Assembly (NCBI GenBank): GCA_009760855.2
Contig: WPIO01000145.1
Location: 275,001 to 339,000, forward strand
DNA from: Cristatella mucedo
Lineage: Eukaryota; Bryozoa; Phylactolaemata; Cristatellidae
DNA length: 64,000 bases
Reading direction: 5' to 3'
Part shown: in pieces, positions 1 through 11,250 of the stretch
How the letters are laid out: every line of letters starts with the position of its first letter
How positions within the stretch are numbered: the first letter of the stretch is position 1
Notes under the pieces: model-generated
The model's input: the letters and a program-made list of their open reading frames with translations, nothing else
The model's database searches: none
Told to the model about the DNA's origin: nothing
Made by a program: the position numbers and the translations under genes

Positions 1-1098
1 GGCCGTTTTTGAAGTTCCACCATTCACTCATAAAATATTACAGAGGGAGACTTAGGTACCATTTTACAATTTCTTTTGGGTTAAATAGATCAGCTTTATT
101 GCAGGACCCCTACTACTCCACAGCGTGCCGCTATAAATTTGAAACGATCCATTTTGAATAAAAGAAAATATGAACTCATAATAAACTGTCATTAGTTTTT
201 AATTCCGCCTAAATATCAGTAATCAAATTCTGGCAGAATTCAATTAAAGGCACCACCATCCTAGCACTAGTTAAATTGCCGCTGCAAAAGCATCAGGGGA
301 ATAATGTGAGTATAGATACTCATAATACATATCCCCGCGTCGTAGGTCAATCAAATTGTTCCGCTCAAGAAACTTTCCTTCACTCAATCAGCTGCGTTCT
401 TACATGTGCCGGTCATTCATGTGAAAAGAATGCGATTCCTTAAAGTGAAACTGCAGTCGGCTTTACACATCAGTACACACAACAAGCGGATAGCGGTGAT
501 AAATGAAATACGATTTCAATATTGACAAAGTGATTGCGTTAGAAAAGTCGCGAATATGCATTTATCACCGTAACGAAGCTGTGATGTAACTCCCATAAAA
601 GCTGCAATAGGTTGGACGAATTTAAAAAAAAGCAGCAGAAATTATATAGTAAAAATGAGTTTTATCTGATCACCAGAAAGATGCTAACCATAAAGAATAG
701 CTGCCGTTTAGCAAAGTAAGTAGAAGTCTCCCGCTCGATGGAATACAAATAAAGCCACCCCAGCAGCTATTGGAACCAATAGCTGGTCTGCATGGCAGCA
801 CACACAAAGACAGAAAATCTTGAAATGATTAAAATATGTAAGTTACTTGCATGAATTTAAAGCACGCATTCATTATCTTCATTTTTATTATTACCGATGG
901 AAATTCATGAAATAACTCGGGCGCGAAGATAATATTCAATTTGAAAAGGAAAGACCTATTATCTTAGTTGATTGCTATATTATCACTTTCTTTTGAAACT
1001 ATTTGGTCACTTGAAAGTATTTATGGGAATAAAGAACGCATCCTGTTCAACTCCCAGCGGTAACTAAGACTTGGCAGTGTATGGGTTCATACTTTTAG
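1..1098. other. Upstream region, no gene recognised
   Basis: AT-rich sequence with no domain, repeat family or RNA gene that I recognise. If the leader exon at 1099 is real, the start-codon exon and promoter should lie here or further left. Possible donors with GTAAGT occur near 711 and 836, and GTGAGT near 306. The short ATG frames I followed into the first two end in phase 2, which does not match the phase-1 acceptor at 1099. Confidence 0.5.
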
Positions 1099-1161
1099 GC
1101 TACCTCATCACCTTTCTCCTATGGCTCGCTGATGGCCAAATCTATGATGCCGGTGGACCTG
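1099..1161 (+). CDS. Candidate signal-peptide exon of the Sushi gene
   Basis: This is a 63 bp stretch between an AG acceptor (TTTTAG, weak pyrimidine tract) and a strong GTAAGTATG donor. It is in phase 1 at both ends, like every Sushi exon downstream. It encodes a hydrophobic run (YLITFLLWLADGQ) followed by polar residues (IYDAGGP), which looks like the core and cleavage region of a signal peptide. Its last G joins the AT that opens the first Sushi exon to give Asp, so the junction reads GGP-DCP. Extending the frame upstream without splicing meets a stop at about 1065 with no Met, so the start codon must be in an earlier exon, or the call is wrong. The short length makes chance occurrence possible. 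Confidence 0.42.
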
Positions 1162-1959
1162 GTAAGTATGCTCGCCATGAATTAAAGTTTTTTTCTCCTT
1201 CCGACTGCCACTCACTTCTGGCTATGCATTTTAGTCAACGGTAGCATGCAAAACTACAGCTCACTGCCTGTGGACTCGCTTCGCTGAGTCATAGTATAAT
1301 TACGTAACTCCGGAGGCTCTAGTCACCATCTTGCATCTTGCCGTGTGGCATAAGTGCGTGATGGGTGACGGACGTGACGGACGGATGTGACAGACGGACA
1401 TACAGACTTTCTCGCATTGATAACATGAAAAATAAGTACTTAGCAAAATAAATCTCGAGCCGTTGTGTGGTCCAGCGAATGCCGTGAGAAGCAGGTGCAT
1501 TTTTTGGCTTCTTTCCTAGTGTCATCAAAGCAAAATAACTCAAGGCACGGTCTCGAACAGAGATGATGTTGGTTCGAGACACAGCTAAACGACTCGAGTC
1601 AGATGAACAAAAGGAGGAGAGCAGGGAGAGCTCTCTAGGGCAGCTTCCTGCTCTAATTTCTTCCATGCTCAAAGTCACTCCAAGCGGTAGGCCGCCTCTT
1701 CCGACAATTTCATGTGTACAGCCGCCCAGTTATTCATCCTTTAAAATCTCATTACTAGATCTGCGTTCTTCCATATTGGCCGCAGAAAAATAGCTTTAAT
1801 TTCGCGTTATCTCTCAGGTTACAAATTTTAGCCCAGCAGATGGCTATGGTTCTTTTTACCTCCAGCCGTTTACGCATGCAACGGTGATTTACCCTGGGGA
1901 TGGTGCAAAGTGTGTGGACATTACTATATTACTACGATTCCAGTCTCCGGGGTACGTCG
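1162..1959. other. Intron sequence, nothing recognised
   Basis: It holds overlapping ORFs on both strands at about 1319-1793 (119 aa minus, 76 aa plus) without recognisable domains. A small run of GACGGAC-type short repeats lies at 1366-1402. The minus ORF may belong to an unidentified dispersed repeat, but I cannot name one. Confidence 0.4.
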
Positions 1960-2558
1960 TGGTTGCATGCATGGAAGTCAAGTAGCATGTACTCGCCAAC
2001 CTGCACTGGCTACTTGTCACGCAACGGATCGACTTCAAGTTTTGTCGCTCACTTTTAGGTCACTTCATTCAATGGCTCCAGCCTACCTATCAGATCTACT
2101 CCCCCACCAGGCCAAGCATGGCACTACCCGCTTTTTCAAATCTGTTTACCTGTACTCGTACAAACCTCAAATCCTTTGGAGACCGTGCATTCAGTTCGTA
2201 TGCTCCCAAAGCCTGGAACTCTCTTCCAACTTGTGTCATGACATCCCCTGACTTGACCACATTTAAAAATAACTTAAATAATGCACCTATTTAGGCCAGC
2301 ATTTACTGGATCCCTGCGATTCACCCTTTATGTGCTTATGCGTGCTGACACTGTGCATGCTGCCACTAACCACACTTGCATGCTAAACCTGTGCATGTCA
2401 CCTATAACCATATAATTTATGTTGTTTATCACGGACGATACAACTCACAATTCCACCGCGTTTTCTTTGCAGCAAAGGTAAAGCACCTTAGAAGATTGAG
2501 TTATTTAAGGGTGCTTTATCAAGTGCATTAATGTTATTATTATTATTATTATTATTTA
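1960..2558 (+). mobile_element. LINE A, 5'-truncated 3' end
   Basis: The sequence matches the end of the RT-bearing copy at 24600-27612: the segment for LADLHWLPVKQ, then LAPAYLSDLLPHQAKH, then KAWNSLP, then the non-coding 3' end. It finishes with the hairpin-like stretch around 2480-2520 and a tail of about eight TTA repeats. The reading frame is broken by substitutions and indels. It is a dead copy in the first intron. Confidence 0.8.
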
Positions 2559-2744
2559 AAATCGGGGCCGGTAGCTATTGAGTGCAGCACTGGGCTTCGT
2601 GCGCGTAAAGATGGAAAATCCTCTGGAGCTAGCAGCTAGGTCCGCTAGGTCGTTTAATGGTATTTTGCGCATCATGAAGAAACATTATGAATGGCAACGT
2701 ATGCGGAATCTGGCGATTAAGTGGGTGTTACGCTGAAGAGTTAT

Positions 2745-3450
2745 CTATACGCACTCAAGCCGAAGCGACTTTAGGTGTGCAGACGGTGCCAACAGAATTC
2801 GTCTCAAGCCGAAAAGAAAAAGTCTGAAACATGGCTGAGTCAGGAAGGCACCCGAGGAAGTGAGTAGCATAGAAGTAGCAGCTCGGGGTGGCAGGAAAAA
2901 GACGTGCCACAGCCAGCCGCGGAGAGAAGATGTCGTTACGTAAGAATGACGGAAGTGAGTTCCACAGTTTGGAACCTGCAGAGCAAAACTCCAGTCGCCA
3001 CCCGTCATTGAGCAAAGGAATGACGCAGCGTATTTGTATTGTCCATCGATGATCTGGAGTGTGACGAAGGCTGCAACCGGTGCAGCAGTTCAGCAAGATA
3101 TGAAGGAGCCAAACCGTGGCCTTGGCCTTGCGGGACTGCTCACGAATCTCTCTTCTCCGTATCAGCTATTTAAGTGAAGGAGACGCAAGGCTGAAGCAGT
3201 CTGGGATTAGCGCACTGGCTTCACCGCCATCAGCGGGATCACCAGCGGCAGAGACTTAAGAGAGCTTGTTTTAGGTAGCAGAGCCAAAGCGGCGGCGGAA
3301 AAGCAATAGTCAAGCGTAGATAAAACCAGAATGCTAGTAAAACATTTAGTACGCCGCCGGGGTAAGCAGTCCCCAATCTTTGACAAAGTTACAAACACGA
3401 TTGCTAACTGACAAAGCCGCCGTCTTAATGAAGCGTTCAAACCTTAAGCC
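2745..3450 (-). mobile_element. Non-LTR retrotransposon RT C-terminal relic
   Basis: Two minus-strand frames (2755-3096 and 3207-3440) resemble the region after the RT core of LINEs. One has a GSKLWNSLPSFLRND motif, close to the matching stretch of LINE B at about 46155-46195. The other has LDYC followed by a degenerate ALLPKTSSLKSL run, the usual LDYCNSLLAGLP-type segment. Frameshifts separate the two. It may be an old LINE B relative or a third family. Confidence 0.55.
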
Positions 3451-3839
3451 GATATAAAAGAGGACCACTCAAATTAGAGCACCAGACGATGATCTATCTA
3501 TTGCATGACCAATTTGAAGAGCGAAGTCCCATGATCCAGGTACGCGCTAGGGGTGCTTTATGAATAGAAGTTCAGTCTCGTCGTTTATAAAGTAAACAAA
3601 TCTTATTCAAACAAACATGAAGAAGTGCACAAGACGACACTTACAGACTACGGCTGCTAGTTAATTATACCCACCGGCTTGTAACGCGCACTCACTCAGT
3701 AGTAGTTAAAGAAAACTCACTAGAGAAATGAAAAATCCACTGACACGCTAAGCAAGCAAAACCATACAGTTCTTATCTAAGTCACGACTTGCACAGTTCC
3801 GAAACGAATGAACGGACCAAAGTGGACAAACTTGAAGAT

Positions 3840-4230
3840 GGCAAACGCTGCGAGGAGCGGGTGGGTTTATGCAGCTTTCAGAATGCCGTTATATCATGAT
3901 ACAACAACATCTTAGTCGGGAGTGAGTTCCACGCTTTGGCTTCATAGCAGCTGAATGCACAGTTCAGATCAGAGAGATTTAATCTTAGTTAATGCACCAA
4001 CTAATCGGCCAAAAGTAGAACAGAGGCTCGTGCGACAGAATGCCACGTAAAACTAATTGAGATATGCAGGGCCAGAGCATATGGGGAACGAGGGGAGCTC
4101 AAGGAGTGTGACAAGATCTTAAAGGCCATTATGTAGGTCGGTATGAGGCATCCAGTGCAGAACAATGAGCACGTGATGCTGTAAGACGTGGCAAGTATGG
4201 CGTTTTCAATAGACTAACCTAGGGGGCGAG
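3840..4230 (-). mobile_element. Probable degenerate LINE 3' coding relic
   Basis: On the minus strand, broken frames give fragments such as ALTKIKSLRSELC followed by a KLWNSLP-like stretch near 3915-3950. This is the pattern seen at the C-terminus of LINE RT proteins. It is heavily mutated and the family was not resolved. Confidence 0.35.
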
Positions 4231-5049
4231 TTTTGCACCAAGTATAAGAATTACACAACAAGTATAAGAATTACACAATAAGGTCTGTGCCTTCGTGCTG
4301 GAGCAAATTTTGACTAGAAGATTGTAGCACTAGGCATGCCAGTCTAATTAGGCACGCTGAAAGTTTAGGTCTCGCATTTAAAAAGCTTATAGTAAATGTT
4401 CACTCTACGAAGTTAAAGAGCAATTGTTCGTTTAGATTCAAGACGATTCCTAATTCTTTTAAGCTTTTTACGGCACTTTTGTGCACCTCATCTGTTAAAA
4501 TTGATTGGCAAAGCTTCGCAATGCGAGTGACTTCAAACGGTTCTTTCCCTTTTTAATGCAAAGTTTCTTTCGTTAGAGCAGTTAATTAAGCTTTAGTGCA
4601 CTTACTGCAGCAAGACGTTCTGATGGTGCACAAGCGATGACACGCAAGCGTCAAGGGGGATTCAAAACCGTGTATTCGGAAAACGTTCGCAGCCATACAG
4701 CATGCAGCTGTATGCCCCCACCCCTTGCCCTTACGGGTTCACACTGCCTTCGCTGGTCCGCTCGTCCTTCCTCTGCTTCTCAGCTACCGCTCATCAACGG
4801 CGGGCGATGGACCACAGCAGCGTTCTGGCTTGTTCCTGAGGTGCCAGCAAACCAATGCTAGGTTAAATGATGGCCAACTGCATACCAACCTTCGTATAAA
4901 CCGGAAGCCCCCGTGATCAAATGATTACATTTCAAGCCGGTTGAGCCGAAGGTAAAGCCAGAAGGCTGACCCACAAGGGAGGGAAGCGAAAGCGTGGCAA
5001 TTTCCAGAATTAGAAGTAAAACACGGCACAAAAGTCCCCAGGTCACAAC
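4231..5049. other. Intron sequence, mostly unrecognised
   Basis: It contains a perfect 20 bp tandem duplication at 4239-4278. A GC-richer stretch at about 4640-5049 may be the distal end of the adjacent minus-strand gypsy relic. No host exon was found. Confidence 0.4.
4239..4278 (+). repeat. Perfect 20 bp tandem duplication
   Basis: The unit CAAGTATAAGAATTACACAA occurs twice back to back with no mismatch. A single duplication like this is consistent with replication slippage or break repair. Confidence 0.9.
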
Positions 5050-6000
5050 TTCGGCCGCACCTGTCTGCCGGGCTCGCCAGCTGTTGCCGTACTGCCAGGG
5101 ACAGCACTGAAGTCAGCTTCAAGGGGTTCGGCAATCGTTACTGGTCTGATGTCCACGAGATGATACTAAATTGATTTCAATGCTGAATCCTTCAGCACGA
5201 GTTTTTAACTGTCACATAAGACCACTGAGTGGGGCAAAGCACTTCGAGTTTTTTTTGGAAAACCTCACCTGTAATAAAGTCATATTAGTAAGGGCTTTCT
5301 ACGCAAGGCTTCCGAGCCATCGATGCCTTCTATTCGTGCGAGAAAAGCTGCCGGATAGGTGGAGCTAGAGTCGAATCCGGCGGTGACTGACAGATTATAC
5401 CGGTCCACCATCAAGATCACGTTCCGCCCACTCCAAGCAGCCATTATTTTTATGTTTCCGGTTTTTCGCTCTACTCTACCGTTTCCAGAGGAGCGGTAGG
5501 CACGCCAATACACTGATCCACTGTACGTGTTCCCAGCGTGCACAAAGCTGGCGAACAGCGGTAGGTCGGAAGGTGGCGGAGTTATCCATTAGGAACTGTC
5601 ATGGCAGGCCCCTTTCTCGGATTGTCTCTTCCAAGTAACGGACCACCGAGGTCTCGCTCTCGTCAAGGATATGCCGCCAGATGGCAAAGCTGCCGAGGCC
5701 GCTATCGACAAGTGTCAAATGCTTGACCTCGTTGAAGAAGGTAGCACCAATGGCCAGGAGTGCCAGTTGGAATCTACGTCCAGATGTCCAGGGCTCCAAG
5801 ACAGGGGCTCGGGATCCCCAGACAGCCAAACCATTCAGGACGCGTTCCGCCTGCTCTCACTTTATGGGACTGCCGGAAAACCGAGCCTGGCCAGGTGCAA
5901 CGTGCGTGCGGTCAACCCCTAGGCGACGCAAGTCGTTGAATGCTCGCAGATCTGCTTCTGGTGCGGGAGCAACAGTGGCGAGATTTGCGATTGGCTTAAG
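5050..6000 (-). pseudogene. Gypsy-type LTR retrotransposon integrase relic
   Basis: Minus-strand frames show the DDE integrase core in order: LTLVDSG near 5740 with the first Asp, MDNSATF near 5600 with the second Asp, and SSGNGRVERK near 5480 with the Glu. The Asp-to-Glu distance is about 35-37 residues, as expected for retroelement integrases. The three pieces lie in different frames (breaks near 5595 and 5530), so the gene is dead. Downstream, a short stretch resembles the C-terminal DxRP-type region of gypsy Pol. No flanking LTRs or protease/RT were recognised, so this is an isolated fragment. Confidence 0.72.
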
Positions 6001-6239
6001 TCAAGGCTTCGGCACTTGCTGTAAGTGTCCTGCTTTATTGTCGTCTGAACTCACCAACTTTATTTCACCCGAACGTCATATTCCATAATTACGTCGTGGA
6101 TTATTGCTATCTTCCGTCGCGTCAATGCCTATTAGAGAATGCATATGGATAGGCTTATCGCCATCGACACAACACGTGATCAAAGCCACGAATGCAAGTG
6201 GCCGAGTCAGTGAATAGCTCGATTTCGTATAGGCTCCAG
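6001..6239. other. Intron spacer
   Basis: Short unassigned stretch between the integrase relic and a LINE A array. No feature seen. Confidence 0.5.
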
Positions 6240-7500
6240 GCCAGGGCTAAACTTTGATCCTGAAATTCGAGCATGCTTAGACAAGAATACTACATCTAAA
6301 CTAGTCAATGCATTTCAGACATCCCATATTGAATTTTGCAGCACAGTGCTTGCTGGTCTACCGGCAGATGCAATCAGGTACTTTCAGCTGGTGCAAAACT
6401 CAACAGCTAGGCTTGTCTGCACTAAGTGTAGCAGTTGCCAAACTACACCACTTCTCGCCGACCTGCATTGGTTCCCAATTAAGCAAAGCATTGCACTGAC
6501 TGCATGCATTGATGACATCCGCACATGGATGGCAGCAAATTTTCTAAAACTAAACGACAATAAAACTAACTTACTAGTTATGAGCAAACCCAGTGCGATT
6601 CAGAAATTGGAAAGGCTGACACTCAAAATTGGCCCTGCCAGCATATCTCCTGTTAAATTAGCTCAAAATCTAGCCGTCATGTTCCAAAGTGACCTCTCGC
6701 TAGACGACAGCATCAGCTCCACAATCAAGTCTACTTTCAGCTACTTAACATTGCTAAAATTCGGGCTTGTTTAGATAAGAATACCACGTCAAAGTTGGTC
6801 CATGCATTTATGACATCCCGTCTTGACTTCTGTAACTCACTGCTTGCTGGCCTACCAGCATGTGCAATCAGGCAATTACAGCTGGTGCAAAACTCTGCAG
6901 CTAGGCTTGTCTGTCATGAGTGTCGCAGTGGCCACATCACACCACTTCTTGCCGACCTACACTGGCTCCCAGTCAAGCAACCGATTGACTTCAAGGTTTT
7001 GTCACTCACTTTTAGGTCACTTCATTCTTTGGCTCCAGCCTAAATCTCAGATCTACTCCCCCATCGTACCACCCGCTTTTCGGAATCACACAGCTTACCA
7101 ATACCTCGTACAAACCTCAAATCCTTTGGAGACCGTGCATTTATTTAGTTCGTATGCTCCCAAAGCCTGAAACTCACTCCCGAATTGCGTCAGAATCCCC
7201 TGAAATCCCCTGACTTGAACACATTTAATAAGAACTTAAAAACACACCTATTTAGGACACCATTTAGTGGATCCCTGTGATTCGTCCTTCATGTGCTTAT
7301 GCGTGCTAACACTGTGCATGCTGCCATTAACCACACTTGCATGCTGACCCTATGTATGTCACCCCTAACCATTTTATTCATGTTGTATATCAAGCATGAT
7401 ACTACTCACCATTCAATCGCGTTTCTCTTTGCAGCAAATGTAAAGCGCATAGAAAGAGATTGAACTCTCTGAGGGTGCTTTATCAAGTGCATTATTATTA
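6240..7500 (+). mobile_element. LINE A, rearranged: two partial copies head-to-tail
   Basis: 6240-6495 covers the post-RT region (TSKLV, then VLAGLPADAIR, then LADLHW). At about 6496 the sequence jumps back upstream to CIDDIRTWMAANFLKL and runs through the same post-RT region again to the 3' tail at 7500. The second part ends with the family's stem-like 3' segment and a short TTA run. Both parts have frame breaks. The order can arise from template switching during target-primed reverse transcription, or from insertion of one truncated copy next to another. Confidence 0.75.
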
Positions 7501-7502
7501 AG

Positions 7503-7950
7503 GTTATTTTGCTTACTTTTAGGTTCCTTCATTCTCTGGCTCCAGCCTACCCATTATAGCAACTCTCTGCCATGCGAAGCATCGAACAATCCACTGTTCT
7601 GACTAGAATCATTTAGTCATACCTTGTGCGAACCTCAAAACCGTCGGAGACCGTGCCCTTAGTTCCTACGCTCCGAAAGCCTGGAACTCATTACCAACGC
7701 ACGCCACAACATCCCCTGACACGACGATGAGCAAACGAAAGTTTAGAACGCACCTGCTTCAAAAAGCATTTGGGTGGTCTTTGTGATTCTCTCTTCGTGT
7801 GCATGTTTGACCTGCTTCCACTATATCTGCTGCTTGCAGATGTTACTGCCAATTATTTGCTAATGGTTTCTATACAGTATCTGTAAAGTGCCCAGAAAAG
7901 GTTCAGTTGTCCAGAAACATGTCATTTTATTATTATTATATCAATATTGT
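7503..7950 (+). mobile_element. LINE A, third adjacent 3' fragment (older)
   Basis: It starts at the LTFRSLHSLAPAY-equivalent position and carries the KAWNSLP-like segment and the non-coding end, finishing in a TTA run at about 7930-7948. It is more diverged than the copy just upstream. Three LINE A 3' segments therefore lie in series within 1.7 kb. Confidence 0.65.
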
Positions 7951-8404
7951 ACCTTTCTAGATAGAAGGGTATAATTTGGATACTTTAGTCTCCAATTTAG
8001 CCATATGAAAAAACAGAAACACAAGATAACTGCCAAGGGTACTCACGAAAGGTTACGTGCATGACGTTGTCGCTGTGGAACTTGAGTTTCTCCTGAAAAA
8101 AGGCCCTCACAACTAGACTTAGCTTGACCTGGTAAATGACCGACAATTACTTGAGAAATAATACCTTTACAAAAAGGATCAAGTCTATAAAACTCTAGTA
8201 ATGCTCGTTGACTGAGTAATGCCATCCAAACACAATAGCGCTCCAAAAGTCCTTCAGAGATTTTAGAATCACTTCTTTTCTAGAAAAAATTATTTTCCGT
8301 CGTCCTAGTACATCATCATAGGATCTCTGACCGTTCTGTATTTTCAAATTTATTAATGAAAAGATCTGAAATATTAATTTGTATGTGCAAGTCATTCTGC
8401 TTCT
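7951..8404. other. Intron sequence, nothing recognised
   Basis: No motif, RNA gene or repeat family was recognised. Confidence 0.4.
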
Positions 8405-10570
8405 CTTGCCCGGAATGAATTACCTCAGTGGAGGGCTAGCTATAATGTCCAGCAACATCCAGGCCCAGCTCATTTCTTGACTGTCTGGAGAAATTCTGTT
8501 TGGTCTAACACTATAATCACACTACACACGTCGGTGGCTGAAGGTCATGGAAGGGTCCTGCAATCCTCTAAGGAACAGGTTTCATCTCAAATTTTAAATT
8601 TGGAAATACGAAAAATGTCCTTTTTCGAGAGTTTTCTGCCTTCTTCACTGGAAAAACTATGCAAATTCGTGCCCCCTCAAAGCCCCTCCCACTAATGAAA
8701 TTACTGAATCGCAATCTGTGGCTTTCCTTAAGAGAGTTTCCGAGGTTTCTGCACAAGATGTGGTTACCTTAATAAGGTCTAGGAAAATAGCTCGTCTGCC
8801 TGGTGAAGATCCTATGCAATCAAATCATCTCTGAGAATTTTTACTGGCAAATAAACCTAGCTCAGCCCTGACCAAAATTTCAAGTGCTTCTCTAGATTAA
8901 GGAGCTGTACCCAAGTCTTTAAATCCGACAGCGCTAGATAGATACTTAAGATGCCTGGATTAGATACAGATCTTCGTGCAACCTATCGTCGGTACCTACT
9001 TTCAGAACCTACCAGTATAGTCATTACCTACTTGTTTTTACGTCAAATATTCTTTAAAATACTGTCTCTAAGCTACTGGTAGCTCACATTGAAAATAATA
9101 AGATTTTAGAAAAAATTCTATCTGGGTTCAAACTCCACTAAAACTACTCTCTTTCGTGTAACCAATGACATCCTATGCAGCAACAACTACGAAAATGTTA
9201 CTGCCCGAACACTGTTAGATCTATAAGCTGCCTTTGAAACTATTGATCACGATATCCTACTTGAACGATTGAAAACAAAAAGCAATCAGTCTGGCAGACG
9301 AAGTGCTGGTGTGGTTGAAATAGCACTTCTCCGATCCTGTTTAATCCGTATCGTGTGGAAGTAAGATGTCGTCCACCAGACCAGTCGCACGTGGAGTCAA
9401 ACAAGGGTCCGTCCATGGTCCTTAGCTGTTATTCATTCATACTCAATCACCGAGAAGATTGACTTGGAGTTAAGGAATAGTTTCTAACTTTAATTCTGAC
9501 GATACTCAGCTTTATTTGTCTTTTAAACCGTCGGATTATGCTGCAGCAACTGATAAGGTAAATACTCACCTTGCCGAAATGGAATCCTTGATGTCGGAGA
9601 ATTTTATGAAACTACACTACGATAAAACTGAACTGCTGCTCATAGGACACCCTAAGCGTGTGACTTGATGGGAAGGCTTTGCTCTTCTAATAGGTGATGC
9701 TGTTGTGCGTCCATCACTATCTTGTCAAGATTTAGGTGTCATCTTCGACAGCTGCCTAAATTCTGAAAAAGTCCTTAAGAAGACTGCTCCCGCAGCAAGC
9801 CATCACGCCCGATCCCTATCTAAGATTAGAAGTGTCTTCCACGGTAGCTTGAAAACGATTAAATACCTCCTTTGATCTGTCTCGGCTAGATTTTTATAAT
9901 TTCCTTTTTGGCTGGGCTCCCGAAAACAGCCACTAGGCCACTGCAGCTGGCAATGAATATGGCTGCAATGCTAGTTTACCAGTTCGAGAGGTTTGACCGT
10001 GTTTCTCCTTTGCTGACGATCGAGGATGGCTTACGGTGGATCAATAGACTCAGATAAAAGTACCGTATTTTACTGTGTATAAGCATCTTTTTTTTTCTCC
10101 AAAAATGAGCGTTCAGATAATAGAGAGGGGGCTTATACATCAGAGGTTAGTTTTTCCTTTATTATTTCGCTAAGCAACGCACCTGCTTTGAATGCCACCG
10201 ATACTAGTCAGAGATTTCAAGAAGCGTGGCATTTCAAATATAATGGGCGGAACGGAAGAGGACACAGTCTATGAAGAAAGTGACGAAAGCGAGGATAGCG
10301 GAATTTCCAAAAGATTTCAAGCCTGTGACGTGAGCAATAAAGATGGAGAGGTTATCGTCACCATTCCTGATGCAGAGGACTGTGATAGAGACACGAGTGA
10401 TTATTATGAGTCTTGATGTTGTTCAGTTTTTAAATAGCAATATTGTGCTCAAAAATAGTTCAACAATTGGGAGGCCTAGACGTAAGGGAGAGGCTTATAC
10501 AAGGCAAAATAGGTACTTGACTTAAAAATAAAGTACGCTGACCCACGAGGCCCGCCTGGGCCAACGATTT
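8405..10570 (+). mobile_element. LINE B, degenerate, with a nested DNA transposon
   Basis: It matches the better copy at 43890-46445 from the segment CTCATTTCTTGACTGTCTGG onward: the spacer region, the RT core near 9220-9520 (TIDHDILLERL-like and DDTQLYLSF-like stretches) and LKLHYDKTELLLIGH near 9605-9650. It has many stops and frameshifts plus internal deletions. The element is split at 10062/10514 by a pogo-like insertion and resumes with the CCCACGAGGCCCGCC segment. Confidence 0.75.
10063..10513 (+). mobile_element. pogo/Tigger-like DNA element with TIRs and TA duplication
   Basis: The left end CCGTATTTTACTGTGTATAA and the reverse complement of the right end CCTATTTTGCCTTGTATAA form imperfect terminal inverted repeats of about 25 bp. 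A TA dinucleotide flanks both sides (10061-10062 and 10514-10515), as expected for Tc1/mariner/pogo insertion. Inside, 10192-10416 encodes a short acidic ORF with FKKRGISNIMGGTEEDTVYE, resembling the C-terminal tail of pogo/Tigger transposases; the DNA-binding and catalytic regions are missing. It is an internally deleted, non-autonomous copy. Its insertion inside LINE B shows it arrived later. Confidence 0.8.
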
Positions 10571-11079
10571 TAGCCTTGAAGGGTTTCTCACTTCAGAACG
10601 GTCTGTACCGCAAGAAAATGACAAAGACATGTCAAAATAGTTCAATAATTTTATTTTTAAAAAGAAACCCCGCTTAATTTTTAGTTAGATAAGTACAGCG
10701 AGCTATCTTCCAAAGTATCAGCGGGTAAAAGCTTATCCCTACTTACTTCTGATTGTGGGATAATTAAAAATTTTACGTTGAGTAAGAAATTACAATTCGT
10801 CCTAATTTAAGACTAAGTATATTTGTTCTCCCTTTTTAAGCAAGCTACATGAAGCAAGACAAATAAGATCTGAAGTTAAAAATTCTTCGGAATTACCGAG
10901 CTTCAATGGTTTGTTTTAGAAACCTTTTCCGAATTTAAATATTTGCAGTCATCGAAGACGTAGCAGTAAAACTACGAGCTTTCAGTGATATTTATGCAAT
11001 TTTGTGAGTTTGATCTTGATTTTTGTGGTTCCCGAAAGTCTGCGTGCCATATCAGCTTAAAGTAACTTACGATTTCTAG
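10571..11079. other. Intron sequence before the first Sushi exon
   Basis: AT-rich, with no repeat or ORF recognised. The acceptor of the next exon is at 11078-11079. Confidence 0.5.
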
Positions 11080-11250
11080 ATTGTCCTAGGGATCCAGATT
11101 TACAAGGCATAACTCCAGTACCTGGACAAGAACGCTTAAGTGATGAATTCTATATTTACATGTGCAGTACAGGCCTTATCGCCATCGGAGGATTGCCAAC
11201 TGCTTTGTGCGTCATGGACTTTTGGTTTTGGGAGGACCCTCTGCAATGTG
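11080..11250 (+). CDS. Sushi exon S1, first and shortest module
   Basis: The exon runs from a TTTCTAG acceptor to a GTAAGC donor, phase 1 at both ends, 57 codons. Counting from the codon completed at the acceptor, cysteines fall at 2, 29, 44 and 57, and W-x-W (FWFWE) at 49-51. This is the layout of all the later modules, with a shorter first loop. The first codon becomes Asp when joined to the leader exon, not the Gly seen elsewhere. It has no stop and no internal ATG start in frame, so an ATG-based ORF search misses it. As the module nearest the N-terminus and the most divergent, it may cap the repeat array. Confidence 0.82.

Noticed and set aside
4239-4278. Short direct repeats considered as a CRISPR-like array
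   Set aside because: Only two adjacent units without spacers, in eukaryotic DNA.
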